The notes under the pieces are model-generated. The model did no database searches. It saw only the letters and a program-made list of their open reading frames with translations, and was not told the DNA's origin. A program made the position numbers and the translations under genes. A DNA stretch of 64,000 bases. It comes from an uncultured Flavobacteriaceae bacterium (GTDB lineage Bacteria > Bacteroidota > Bacteroidia > Flavobacteriales > Flavobacteriaceae). Each line of letters opens with the position of its first letter. Position 1 is the stretch's first letter. Positions 35,498-43,405 of this stretch are shown here, one piece after another. Location: NCBI GenBank assembly GCA_905479065.1, contig CAJQLB010000010.1, forward strand, positions 1-64,000, read 5' to 3'.

Positions 35498-37147
35498 ATG
35501 AATTTTTTAAAAAACACGCTAATTATCATCGGTTTGTTGGTGATGCAATCAACAGTTTCTGCAGTAACTGACGGATACCCAAAAAACCCAAAAATCGATG
35601 TTCTTAATTATATCTTTAATCTTGAGTTATCAGATGTGACTGATGAGATTTTATGCGAAACAATAGTTGATGTTGAATTTTTAGATATTAATGTAACAAC
35701 CATACGCTTAGACCTTGTTAAACGTACAGACGAGTTGAACGGTAAGGGGATGGAGGTTAGTAATGTCTTGAGTAACGGTCAAGAATTAAAATACAGTCAT
35801 ACCAATGATGAATTAGTGATATCACTGCCTGAGCTATCACAACCCCATCAACGCTTGAAAATTGTTATTAAATATCGAGGAGTTCCCGTTACAGGATTAA
35901 AAATTGGAAATAATAAATATGGAGATAGAACATTTTTTAGTGACAATTGGCCCAATCGTGGCCGCCACTGGTTACCTATTATAGACCATCCTTACGATAA
36001 GGCAATGTGTGAATTTATTGTTACCGCACCAAGTCATTATCAAGTGGTTTCCAATGGGCTAAAGGTGGAGGAAACCAATCTTAATGATGATAAAAAGCTT
36101 ACACATTGGAGGCAGTCTGTGCCAATTGCGTCATGGTTATATGTCTTGGGTGTTGCAGATTTTGCAGTACAATACGTTGGTGATTTTGATGGTAAATCGA
36201 TTCAGACATGGGTGTTCAAACAAGACAGAGACGCAGGTTTTTTTGATTTTGCTGAACCTACTAAAAAGGTATTAGAATTTTACAGTAATTATATTGGTCC
36301 ATTTTCTTATGAAAAACTTGCAAACATACAATCAAATAGTGTAAGTGGTGGTATGGAGGCTGCCTCAGCTATATTATACAGTGATAATTCTGTGAAAGGT
36401 GATAGGAATATACGATGGCGAAATGTTGTTATTCATGAAATTGCTCATCAATGGTTTGGAAACTCAGTGACAGAGTATGATTGGGATGATGTATGGCTAA
36501 GTGAGGGCTTTGCTACTTATTTTACTTTACTTTTTATTGAACACCAATATGGTCGTGAAGAATTTGTTCGTGGACTCATGTCCAGTCAAAAAAGAGTTGA
36601 CACGTTTTATGACGAAAATCCTGAATACACGATTGTACACAATAACCTCAAGGATATGGAAGATGTTACGAGTTCTCAGACTTATCAAAAGGGAAGTTGG
36701 ATTTTACACATGTTACGGGGTGTTGTAGGTACAGATGTTTTTTGGAAAGGGATCCAAAAATATTACACTAAATATAAAGATTTATCAGCGTCAACAGATG
36801 ATTTTAAAAGGATAATGGAAGAGGTGTCGCATCAAAATTTAGACACTTTTTTTAGACAATGGCTATATGAGCCAGGTATTCTAACGTTGGAAGGGAGCTG
36901 GAATTATGTCAAGCAAGATGATGAAATTGTTATTAATTTGAATCAAGTTCAAACTGATGGTAGTCTTTTTGAAATGCCAATCGAAGTTAAAATTGACTAT
37001 GCCAATGGTGAGGAGCAAATAAAATTAATTCAAATTACTAGTTCTGAAACCAATGTGAGACTTAAAGTTGAAAGTGAACCGGTGCAAATTCACCTAGACC
37101 CTCATTATTGGGTTTTAATGAATGCAAGTTTTAAGAAACTAGAATGA
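35498..37147 (+). CDS. Exported M1 family aminopeptidase
   Basis: A 549-aa zinc aminopeptidase with a signal peptide (MNFLKNTLIIIGLLVMQSTVSA). The M1 beta-sandwich domain leads to the exopeptidase motif SGGMEAAS (GAMEN variant) and the zinc site HEIAHQWFGNSVTEYDWDDVWLSEG (HExxH then E, quoted around residues 312-336). The catalytic Tyr lies in SSQTYQKGSWILHML. The protein ends soon after the catalytic domain, so it is a short M1 form like leukotriene A4 hydrolase-type enzymes without the long C-terminal helical domain. Its TGA overlaps the start of the YxSQ gene (ATGA). Confidence 0.93.
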   Translation: MNFLKNTLIIIGLLVMQSTVSAVTDGYPKNPKIDVLNYIFNLELSDVTDEILCETIVDVEFLDINVTTIRLDLVKRTDELNGKGMEVSNVLSNGQELKYSHTNDELVISLPELSQPHQRLKIVIKYRGVPVTGLKIGNNKYGDRTFFSDNWPNRGRHWLPIIDHPYDKAMCEFIVTAPSHYQVVSNGLKVEETNLNDDKKLTHWRQSVPIASWLYVLGVADFAVQYVGDFDGKSIQTWVFKQDRDAGFFDFAEPTKKVLEFYSNYIGPFSYEKLANIQSNSVSGGMEAASAILYSDNSVKGDRNIRWRNVVIHEIAHQWFGNSVTEYDWDDVWLSEGFATYFTLLFIEHQYGREEFVRGLMSSQKRVDTFYDENPEYTIVHNNLKDMEDVTSSQTYQKGSWILHMLRGVVGTDVFWKGIQKYYTKYKDLSASTDDFKRIMEEVSHQNLDTFFRQWLYEPGILTLEGSWNYVKQDDEIVINLNQVQTDGSLFEMPIEVKIDYANGEEQIKLIQITSSETNVRLKVESEPVQIHLDPHYWVLMNASFKKLE

Positions 37148-37500
37148 AGCCCTCAGAAATGAATGTTAAAATAAAAATCATTGCAATTTTTATTTTTTTA
37201 TTGAGTTATCAAATACATGCACAAAAAATGCATGCTGTTGCTTATGAATCGCAGTCTGAAATAAAAATTTATGTGGTTGCGTATGAGTCACAGTGTGATC
37301 TTAAGGTCTATAAGGTTGATTACCAATCACAAGCTAAAGGAAATGAGGGGTTATGGTATTTTACAGAATATTCTAGCCAAGCAGATAAAAAAATCTTTGT
37401 TGTTGATTACGAGTCACAAGCAGATTTGAAAATTTATTTTGTCGAGTACAAGTCACAGGCTGGTTGGAGAAATAAACAATACATTCACCTGTTGTACTAA
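37144..37500 (+). CDS. Exported YxSQ-repeat protein (DUF6150-like)
   Basis: A 118-aa protein with a signal peptide (from Met1 or, more typical, Met6 at 37159, ending HAQ at about residue 27). The mature ~90 residues are six tandem units of about 13-17 residues built on K-[IV]-[YF]-x-V-x-Y-x-S-Q-[AS]-[DE]-L: YESQ, YESQ, YQSQ, YSSQ, YESQ, YKSQ. This pattern matches what I remember as DUF6150-type repeat proteins of unknown function. The strand-turn spacing suggests a small all-beta propeller or knot. It is coupled to the M1 aminopeptidase by a 4-bp overlap and followed by a terminator. Confidence 0.8.
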   Translation: MKPSEMNVKIKIIAIFIFLLSYQIHAQKMHAVAYESQSEIKIYVVAYESQCDLKVYKVDYQSQAKGNEGLWYFTEYSSQADKKIFVVDYESQADLKIYFVEYKSQAGWRNKQYIHLLY

Positions 37501-37501
37501 C

Positions 37502-37540
37502 AAAAAAACCCTTAACATTACAAGTATGTCAAGGGTTTTG
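37502..37540. terminator. Bidirectional terminator between YxSQ gene and tRNA-Phe
   Basis: AAAACCCTT pairs with AAGGGTTTT, and an inner ACAT/ATGT pair extends the stem around a TACAAGT loop. Runs of A and T flank both sides, so it can end both the plus-strand peptidase operon and the minus-strand tRNA-Phe transcript. Confidence 0.85.
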
Positions 37541-37613
<73 letters not shown>

Positions 37614-37792
37614 TCGCAAAGCGGATGCAAATATATGTGCATTTTTGTTATTCCCAAAAGAAAATTATAAAATTTACTGAATTCGTGAACTCAATTTTTA
37701 TAGATATGTTAAGCAATTCACAATTCTTTATTTTGATTGAATCATTATCTTATATTACCGCGCAGTTTTATTTTTCAAATTTTATTTAAATA

Positions 37793-38524
37793 ATGAATTT
37801 AGTCATTGACATAGGGAATACCCAAGCAAAGATAGCTGCATTTCAAAAAACTGAGCTTATTAGCAAAAAAGTAGTGTTGAACGATGAGATTTTAAAACAC
37901 GCGAAGGGCTTGTTAACTGAGTTTTCTGAAATTCAATGGATCATTCTCTCATCAGTTAGTATCCCATCTCAAAAGGTTGTAAAAAATTTAAAATCTCAAT
38001 GCAATCTCATAATTGTAGATAGTTGCATTAGAACGCCCTTTACAAATGACTACCGAACACCCAAGACATTAGGAACTGATCGCATTGCTTTAGTGAGTGC
38101 ATCAACACAGAAATTTTTAAATGAAAATGTCTTAATTATTGATGCTGGAACTTGCATTACCTTTGATTTCATTACAAATGACAATCGTTATTTAGGAGGA
38201 GCCATATCACCAGGTATTGAGATGCGATACAAGATGCTTCACGAACAAACAGCCAATCTACCTTTGTTAAACATGACTCAACCACACTATTTAATTGGAA
38301 ACTCGACCAATAATTCAATACATTCGGGTGTTGTTAACGGAGTTTTAAAGGAAATTGAAGGTGTTATTAATGCCTATGAAAAAAAATACAATGACTTAAA
38401 GGTGATTTTAACAGGCGGAGATGGTAATTTTTTGTCAAAGCAATTAAAAAGTAGCATATTTGCAAACTCAAATTTCCTTTTGGAGGGTTTGAATAATTTA
38501 TTAGAATTTAATAAGAACGAATGA
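37793..38524 (+). CDS. coaX: Type III pantothenate kinase
   Basis: Phosphorylates pantothenate, the first step of coenzyme A synthesis, without the feedback inhibition of CoaA. The 243-aa protein has the ASKHA phosphate motif LVIDIGNTQAK (3-13), TPKTLGTDRIALVSA, the catalytic region IDAGTCITFDFI, GGAISPGIEMRYKML and the C-terminal LTGGDG. Length is normal. It opens the envelope operon: its stop overlaps the next start as ATGA. The 179 bp before it, after tRNA-Phe, hold no exact TAnnTTTG box; TATATTACCG at about 37750 might be a weak one. Confidence 0.95.
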   Translation: MNLVIDIGNTQAKIAAFQKTELISKKVVLNDEILKHAKGLLTEFSEIQWIILSSVSIPSQKVVKNLKSQCNLIIVDSCIRTPFTNDYRTPKTLGTDRIALVSASTQKFLNENVLIIDAGTCITFDFITNDNRYLGGAISPGIEMRYKMLHEQTANLPLLNMTQPHYLIGNSTNNSIHSGVVNGVLKEIEGVINAYEKKYNDLKVILTGGDGNFLSKQLKSSIFANSNFLLEGLNNLLEFNKNE

Positions 38525-39828
38525 TAAAAAAGTTTTGCTTAGTGTTATTGGCTTTTGTTGCCTTGAACATTGAAGCCCAAGAAGGGACTACTTCACCGTA
38601 TTCTTTTTATGGAATTGGCAGTTTGAAATTTAAAGGAACCACCGAGAATATTAGTATGGGAGGATTGAGTATTTATACAGACAGCATCCATATGAATTTA
38701 CGTAACCCTGCGTCCTATGGCGGTTCCAACTTAAAAGTATACAACGAAGAAGGAAGGCCTATTAAATTTACAGTGGGAGGTTCCCACAGTAATACGAAGT
38801 TAGAAACATCCACAACTTCACAAGACGCAAGTGCGTCAACATTTGATTATTTAGCAATGGCCATGCCTATTGGCAAATTAGGAATTGGTTTTGGTTTAAT
38901 GCCTTTCACTTCAGTGGGGTATAATTTACAAGCATTAAACGATGATGATTTACTAACGAACAGATATTCGGGTGAAGGAGGTGTGAATAAGGCTTTTTTT
39001 GGAGCAGGATACCAATTGACAAAAAACTTGAGTATTGGCGTTGATGCAAGTTATAATTTTGGAAATATTCAAAATTCGGTAATTGAATTTCTCTATAATG
39101 CTGATGATGAATTACTGCAATATCAAAGTAAAGAATTTAATCGTTCCGATATTAGTGGATTAAATTTTAATTTTGGAATGACCTTCACTCCAATGATAAC
39201 ACAAAAATTACAATTAACAACGGCATTTACCCTAACCCCAAAAAGTGAACTGACTTCAAAAAATCAACGTACAATTTCTACGATAGTAATTAATCCAACT
39301 ACCGGTCAAGATTTTCCAGTTAATGAAATTCCAGAAGACTTAGAGTCTAGAGGGCTTAAAACAACGGTACTTACGCTTCCTGCAAAAATGGCATTTGGTG
39401 TTGGTATTGGACAACCAAGAAAGTGGTTTATTGGAGGTGAATATACAGCATTGAAAACAAGTCAATTTTCTAATCCAATATTTAGTATAGAAAACGCAAC
39501 CTTTGAAGATGCCTCAGAAATTGCTATTGGTGGTTTTGTAATTCCTCAATACACCTCCTTCAATAAGTATTGGAAACGAATGGTTTACCGTGCTGGGGTT
39601 CGTTTTGAAAAAACAGGTTTAAAAATTAATAATGAAACTATCAATGAGTTTGGCATATCTTTTGGAGTAGGAATTCCTGTAGGGCGTGTATTTTCCAATG
39701 CAAATCTTGGATTTGAAGTTGGACAGCGTGGAACAACCAAACAGAACTTAATACAAGAGAATTTTATCAAATTTCAAATAAGTTTATCCCTGAACGACAG
39801 ATGGTTTGAGAAAAGAAAATTTAACTAA
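38521..39828 (+). CDS. Outer-membrane beta-barrel protein (FadL/OmpP1-like)
   Basis: A 435-aa protein with a signal peptide (MIKKFCLVLLAFVALNIEAQ). The mature part starts TTSPYSFYGIGSLKFKGTT and MGGLSIYTDS, a pattern seen in Bacteroidota outer-membrane proteins related to FadL-type transporters, and then shows many amphipathic strands alternating with Gly/Asn turns (LGIGFGLMPFTSVGYNL; LSIGVDASYNFG; PAKMAFGVGIGQPRKWFIGGEYT). It ends with strands typical of a barrel (KFQISLSLNDRWF). The cargo is unknown. It overlaps coaX by 4 bp and precedes a TPR gene and lptC, suggesting a role in outer-membrane building or transport. Confidence 0.75.
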   Translation: MIKKFCLVLLAFVALNIEAQEGTTSPYSFYGIGSLKFKGTTENISMGGLSIYTDSIHMNLRNPASYGGSNLKVYNEEGRPIKFTVGGSHSNTKLETSTTSQDASASTFDYLAMAMPIGKLGIGFGLMPFTSVGYNLQALNDDDLLTNRYSGEGGVNKAFFGAGYQLTKNLSIGVDASYNFGNIQNSVIEFLYNADDELLQYQSKEFNRSDISGLNFNFGMTFTPMITQKLQLTTAFTLTPKSELTSKNQRTISTIVINPTTGQDFPVNEIPEDLESRGLKTTVLTLPAKMAFGVGIGQPRKWFIGGEYTALKTSQFSNPIFSIENATFEDASEIAIGGFVIPQYTSFNKYWKRMVYRAGVRFEKTGLKINNETINEFGISFGVGIPVGRVFSNANLGFEVGQRGTTKQNLIQENFIKFQISLSLNDRWFEKRKFN

Positions 39829-39839
39829 TTAACATAATT

Positions 39840-41228
39840 ATGAAAACGAAAATTACATTTTTGATAGCCTTTGTTTTTTTAGGTTCCAATGTTTTAAAAG
39901 CTCAAGGAAACGAGGAAGATTTAAATACGCTCTCTATTTTTAGTGAGTATGCCAAAGCTAAAAATTATGATGCGGCTTATGGGCCATGGATGGAAATTAG
40001 AAAGCGTAATCCCAAATTCAATAGAGCTATTTTTACGTATGGAGAAAAAATCTTAAAGTATAAAATCAAAAATTCTTCTGGTGTTGAACAAGTATCGTTT
40101 ATAGAAGATTTAGTATTAATGTGGGGTGAAAGAAGAACTTATTTTGCAAGTAAAACACCTGAAGGTAAGTTTTTGGCAATGGGTTGTCAATTGCAGTATG
40201 ATAACAGAAAGGTGTTAAACATGTCAGACAATGAGTTGTATGAATGCTATGATGATGCCTACAAAACGGATGAAAAGACATTTACAAATCCAAAATCTTT
40301 GTATACATACTTTAAATTAATGGTCAACCTTTATGATTCAGGAATCAAGCCGGCTGAGGAATTGTTTACTAAGTATGATGAGATTTCTGAAAAAGTAGAG
40401 TCAGAGGTTAAAAACTATACGCAATCCTTAAACCGATATGTATCAATTGAAGAAGGAGAACAAGGAAAAAGTTTAAGTTCCAAAGAACAAAAAGCTGTAA
40501 AATCTTATACAAGTTTTTTAAGGGCCTATGATCAAATTAGATCTGGAATGGATAAAGATTTAGGCGACAGGGCCAACTGTGAAAATTTGATACCGCTTTA
40601 CAACCGTAACTATGAGGAAAATAAAAATGATGGTCTATGGTTACAAAGAGCCATGAATAGAATGGCAAAAAAGGAGTGTACTGATGATCCTTTATTTGTG
40701 AAAATTGTAGAACAAAAAAATAGTTTGGATCCCAATGCAGATACCGCTTATTATCTTGGATTTTTGAAAGAAAAAAATGGCAATGACGATGAAGCATTGG
40801 CATATTATAACCAGGCTGTGGAGTTGCAGACAGATAATTACGAAAAGGGTAAGATTTTGTATAAAATTGGAGCAGGGTTTAAGAAAAAAGGGCGCTATGG
40901 TCAGGCTCGTTCTTATTATCAAAAAGCCTTATCAGCAAATCCATCAATGGGGAAGGCCTATTTAGCTATTTCTCAAATGTATGCGAGTAGTGCTAAAAAT
41001 TGTGGAACAGATAATTTTTCCAAAAGGGCTGTGTATTGGCTGGCCGCACAAGAAGCAAGAAAAGCTGGAAGAGTTGATTCAAATTTAAGAAAAGCGTCTA
41101 GTAATACCGCTGCCAATTACATGGCCAAAGCGCCAAGTAAAGGAGAGGTATTTGAATCTGGTCGTTCAGGAGAGACATTAAAAATTGGATGTTGGATTGG
41201 TAGAAGCGTGAAAGTACCAAAACTCTAA
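39840..41228 (+). CDS. Exported TPR protein in envelope operon
   Basis: A 462-aa protein with a signal peptide (MKTKITFLIAFVFLGSNVLKAQ). The middle is helical and charged; clear TPR units lie near the C-terminal third (AYYLGFLKEKNGNDDEALAYYNQAV and KIGAGFKKKGRYGQARSYYQKAL, around residues 300-365). Four conserved-looking cysteines (in GCQLQY, YECYDD, KKECTDD and KNCGTDN) may form disulfides in the periplasm. The stop overlaps the LptC start as TAATG. It lies between an outer-membrane protein and lptC, so a role in envelope assembly is likely but unproven. Confidence 0.82.
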   Translation: MKTKITFLIAFVFLGSNVLKAQGNEEDLNTLSIFSEYAKAKNYDAAYGPWMEIRKRNPKFNRAIFTYGEKILKYKIKNSSGVEQVSFIEDLVLMWGERRTYFASKTPEGKFLAMGCQLQYDNRKVLNMSDNELYECYDDAYKTDEKTFTNPKSLYTYFKLMVNLYDSGIKPAEELFTKYDEISEKVESEVKNYTQSLNRYVSIEEGEQGKSLSSKEQKAVKSYTSFLRAYDQIRSGMDKDLGDRANCENLIPLYNRNYEENKNDGLWLQRAMNRMAKKECTDDPLFVKIVEQKNSLDPNADTAYYLGFLKEKNGNDDEALAYYNQAVELQTDNYEKGKILYKIGAGFKKKGRYGQARSYYQKALSANPSMGKAYLAISQMYASSAKNCGTDNFSKRAVYWLAAQEARKAGRVDSNLRKASSNTAANYMAKAPSKGEVFESGRSGETLKIGCWIGRSVKVPKL

Positions 41229-41785
41229 TGACTTCAATTGCAGAAAAAAAAATAATCATAAACATAGTCACGGTATTTACTGTGACTATGTTTTTTTCAT
41301 GTAAAAATAATCTTAAACAAGTTCAAAATATGAGCTCAGTTGACGGCGAGCCATTGTCTATTGCTCATGATATCAACACGAAATACACCAATTTAGAAGG
41401 ACTTAAAATGAATCTAAAAAGTGATAAAATGCTTGACTTTTCTAATAGAGCATTTGCTTTTTTTGAGTTTCCTGATGGGGTAGATTTAGACTTTTTTGAT
41501 GAAGACAGCAATAAAAGCAACGTTATTGCAGATTACGGTTTAGTTTACAACAATACTAACCTTATTGATCTTCGAGGGAACGTAGTTTTGACAACACACA
41601 ATAACGATACACTGTTCGCAAAGCAATTATATTTTGATCAAAACCGTGAGTGGTTATTTACAAACCTGCCTGTGAGGTTTCGAACTAATAATGAAATAAT
41701 AAACGGTAATGGTTTTGATTCTAATAGTGATTTTACAAATGCTGAAGTTTTAGAAACTTTTGGAATCATATATATCGATGAATAA
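41228..41785 (+). CDS. lptC: LptC-like LPS export lipoprotein
   Basis: LptC links the inner-membrane LPS extractor LptBFG to the periplasmic bridge LptA. This 185-aa protein has an N-terminal hydrophobic segment ending with a lipobox-like MFFSC (Cys near 25). Beta-strand repeats typical of the OstA/LptC jelly-roll follow: ADYGLVYNNTNLIDLRGNVVLTTHNNDTLFAKQLYFDQ (quoted in two parts around residues 95-140), then EWLFTNLPVRFRTNNEIINGNGFDS. Divergence is normal for this family. It overlaps the TPR gene by 1 bp (TAATG). Confidence 0.8.
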   Translation: MTSIAEKKIIINIVTVFTVTMFFSCKNNLKQVQNMSSVDGEPLSIAHDINTKYTNLEGLKMNLKSDKMLDFSNRAFAFFEFPDGVDLDFFDEDSNKSNVIADYGLVYNNTNLIDLRGNVVLTTHNNDTLFAKQLYFDQNREWLFTNLPVRFRTNNEIINGNGFDSNSDFTNAEVLETFGIIYIDE

Positions 41786-41822
41786 GTTGTATATTTGTTT
41801 ATAATTATAGTTGTTTTTTTAA

Positions 41823-42014
41823 ATGAAATTACTTCAGTATTTCCAATACGTTTATTTAGTGTTTGCCTTACTTTTTTTATTTGATGCCGTTAATAGCTGG
41901 GGGAAAGATGGAAGCAGTCCTTACATATCTTTATTATTTGCTGCGTTAGCAACTTTTATGTTTTTCTTTCGAAAGAAATATAGAAAACGATTTAAGGATC
42001 GAGGAAAATTATAA
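41823..42014 (+). CDS. Small two-helix membrane protein
   Basis: A 63-aa protein with two transmembrane segments (LVFALLFLFDAV around 12-25 and YISLLFAALATFMFFF around 33-49) and a strongly basic tail (RKKYRKRFKDRGKL). The stop is 2 bp before the CorC-like gene, and lptC is 37 bp upstream, so it is probably a true gene of the operon. Its function is unknown; it may be a subunit or stabiliser of a neighbour. Confidence 0.75.
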   Translation: MKLLQYFQYVYLVFALLFLFDAVNSWGKDGSSPYISLLFAALATFMFFFRKKYRKRFKDRGKL

Positions 42015-42016
42015 CC

Positions 42017-43306
42017 ATGACCTATCAATGGCTCACGATTCTTGTGTCTTTGTTGTTCTCTGCTTTTTTCTCGGGTATGGAAATAGCTTATGTTTCGTCA
42101 AATAAAATTCATATTGAGCTTGAAAAAAAGCAAAATAACTTCCTAGCGAAAACGCTTTCTAAATTAACTGTAAAACCATCAAAGTTCATTGCGACAATGC
42201 TTATTGGCAATAATGTGGCACTTGTTATTTATGGTTTTTTTATGGGCGATGTGCTTTTAAACTGGTTTCAAACGCTGTTGCCATCAAATTATCAGGTGAT
42301 CAATCTTGCTTTAACAGATTTCACTTTACTTACTCAAACAATTATTTCGACTTTAATTATATTGGTAACAGCAGAGTTTCTGCCAAAAGTATTTTTTCAA
42401 ATATATTCAAATACATTACTCAGAATTTTTGCAATTCCAGCATATCTTTTTTACGTGTTGTTTTCATTTATTTCTGATTTTGTTATTTGGATGTCAGACC
42501 TCGTATTAAAGTATTTTTTTAAGACTGAAGGCGATCAAATACAACTTGCATTTACAAAAGTAGAACTAGGAAATTATATCAGTGAACAAATGGAATCTAT
42601 TGAAGAAATGGACCATGTTGATAGTGAAATACAGATTTTTCAAAATGCCTTGGAATTTTCAGACGTAAAAGCGCGTGAAGTCATGATTCCGAGAACAGAA
42701 CTAGTGTCTGTTGAAATTCATGACTCAATGCAGATGCTAAATCAATTGTTCACATCGACAGGATATTCTAAAATATTAGTTTATAAAACTACTGTTGATG
42801 ATATTTTGGGTTACGTGCATTCATTTGACATGTTTAAAAAGCCAAAAAGTATCAAATCTATGGTTATGCCAGTTGAATTAGTCCCAGAAACGATGCTCAT
42901 AAAAGATATTCTCAATACATTAACCAGAAAGCGTAAAAGTATTGCTGTTGTTGTAGATGAGTATGGAGGTACTTCAGGAATCATCACGGTTGAAGATATC
43001 GTCGAGGAGTTGGTAGGTGAAATTGAGGATGAGCACGATAGCAAAGCGTTGTTTGAAGAAAAAATTGACGAAAAGACCTATAAGTTATCTGCTCGAATTA
43101 AGGTCGATTACCTCAATGAAACCTACAAAATGAATCTTCCAGAAAATGAAACATATGAAACGCTTGGCGGTTTAATTGTGAATTTTAGGGAGGGAATACC
43201 AGAACAAAATGAGCAATTGAAATTTGAAAATTTTATATGTACAATTTTAGAAGTTTCAAACACAAAAATCGACCTTGTTTCCTTAGAATTACTAGATCAT
43301 GAGTAA
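42017..43306 (+). CDS. CNNM/CorC family transporter with CBS domains
   Basis: A 429-aa membrane protein of the HlyC/CorC or CNNM type: a DUF21 domain with four hydrophobic segments (about 1-185, with FFSGMEIAYVSSN and TMLIGNNVALVIYG), a CBS pair (about 205-340, with DVKAREVMIPRTELV and VVDEYGGTSGIITVEDIVEELVGEIEDEHD) and a C-terminal CorC_HlyC domain. The family is tied to Mg2+/Co2+ efflux or extrusion. The annotation 'hemolysin' is historical. It follows the 63-aa gene by 2 bp and precedes the ppiD-like gene. Confidence 0.9.
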   Translation: MTYQWLTILVSLLFSAFFSGMEIAYVSSNKIHIELEKKQNNFLAKTLSKLTVKPSKFIATMLIGNNVALVIYGFFMGDVLLNWFQTLLPSNYQVINLALTDFTLLTQTIISTLIILVTAEFLPKVFFQIYSNTLLRIFAIPAYLFYVLFSFISDFVIWMSDLVLKYFFKTEGDQIQLAFTKVELGNYISEQMESIEEMDHVDSEIQIFQNALEFSDVKAREVMIPRTELVSVEIHDSMQMLNQLFTSTGYSKILVYKTTVDDILGYVHSFDMFKKPKSIKSMVMPVELVPETMLIKDILNTLTRKRKSIAVVVDEYGGTSGIITVEDIVEELVGEIEDEHDSKALFEEKIDEKTYKLSARIKVDYLNETYKMNLPENETYETLGGLIVNFREGIPEQNEQLKFENFICTILEVSNTKIDLVSLELLDHE

Positions 43307-43365
43307 TTTTCCTACAAAGGATGAATTATTACGTTGAACTGCTTTTATAAGTTAATAGAAAATGG

Positions 43366-43373
43366 TATTTTCG
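43366..43373 (+). promoter_or_regulatory. Possible -7 box upstream of the PpiD-like gene
   Basis: TATTTTCG differs from TAnnTTTG by one base and lies 32 bp before ATG 43406 in the 99-bp gap after the CorC-like gene. No good -33 element is seen. Confidence 0.3.
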
Positions 43374-43405
43374 CCCACTATATTTAACAAAATTTTAAAG
43401 ACCCA

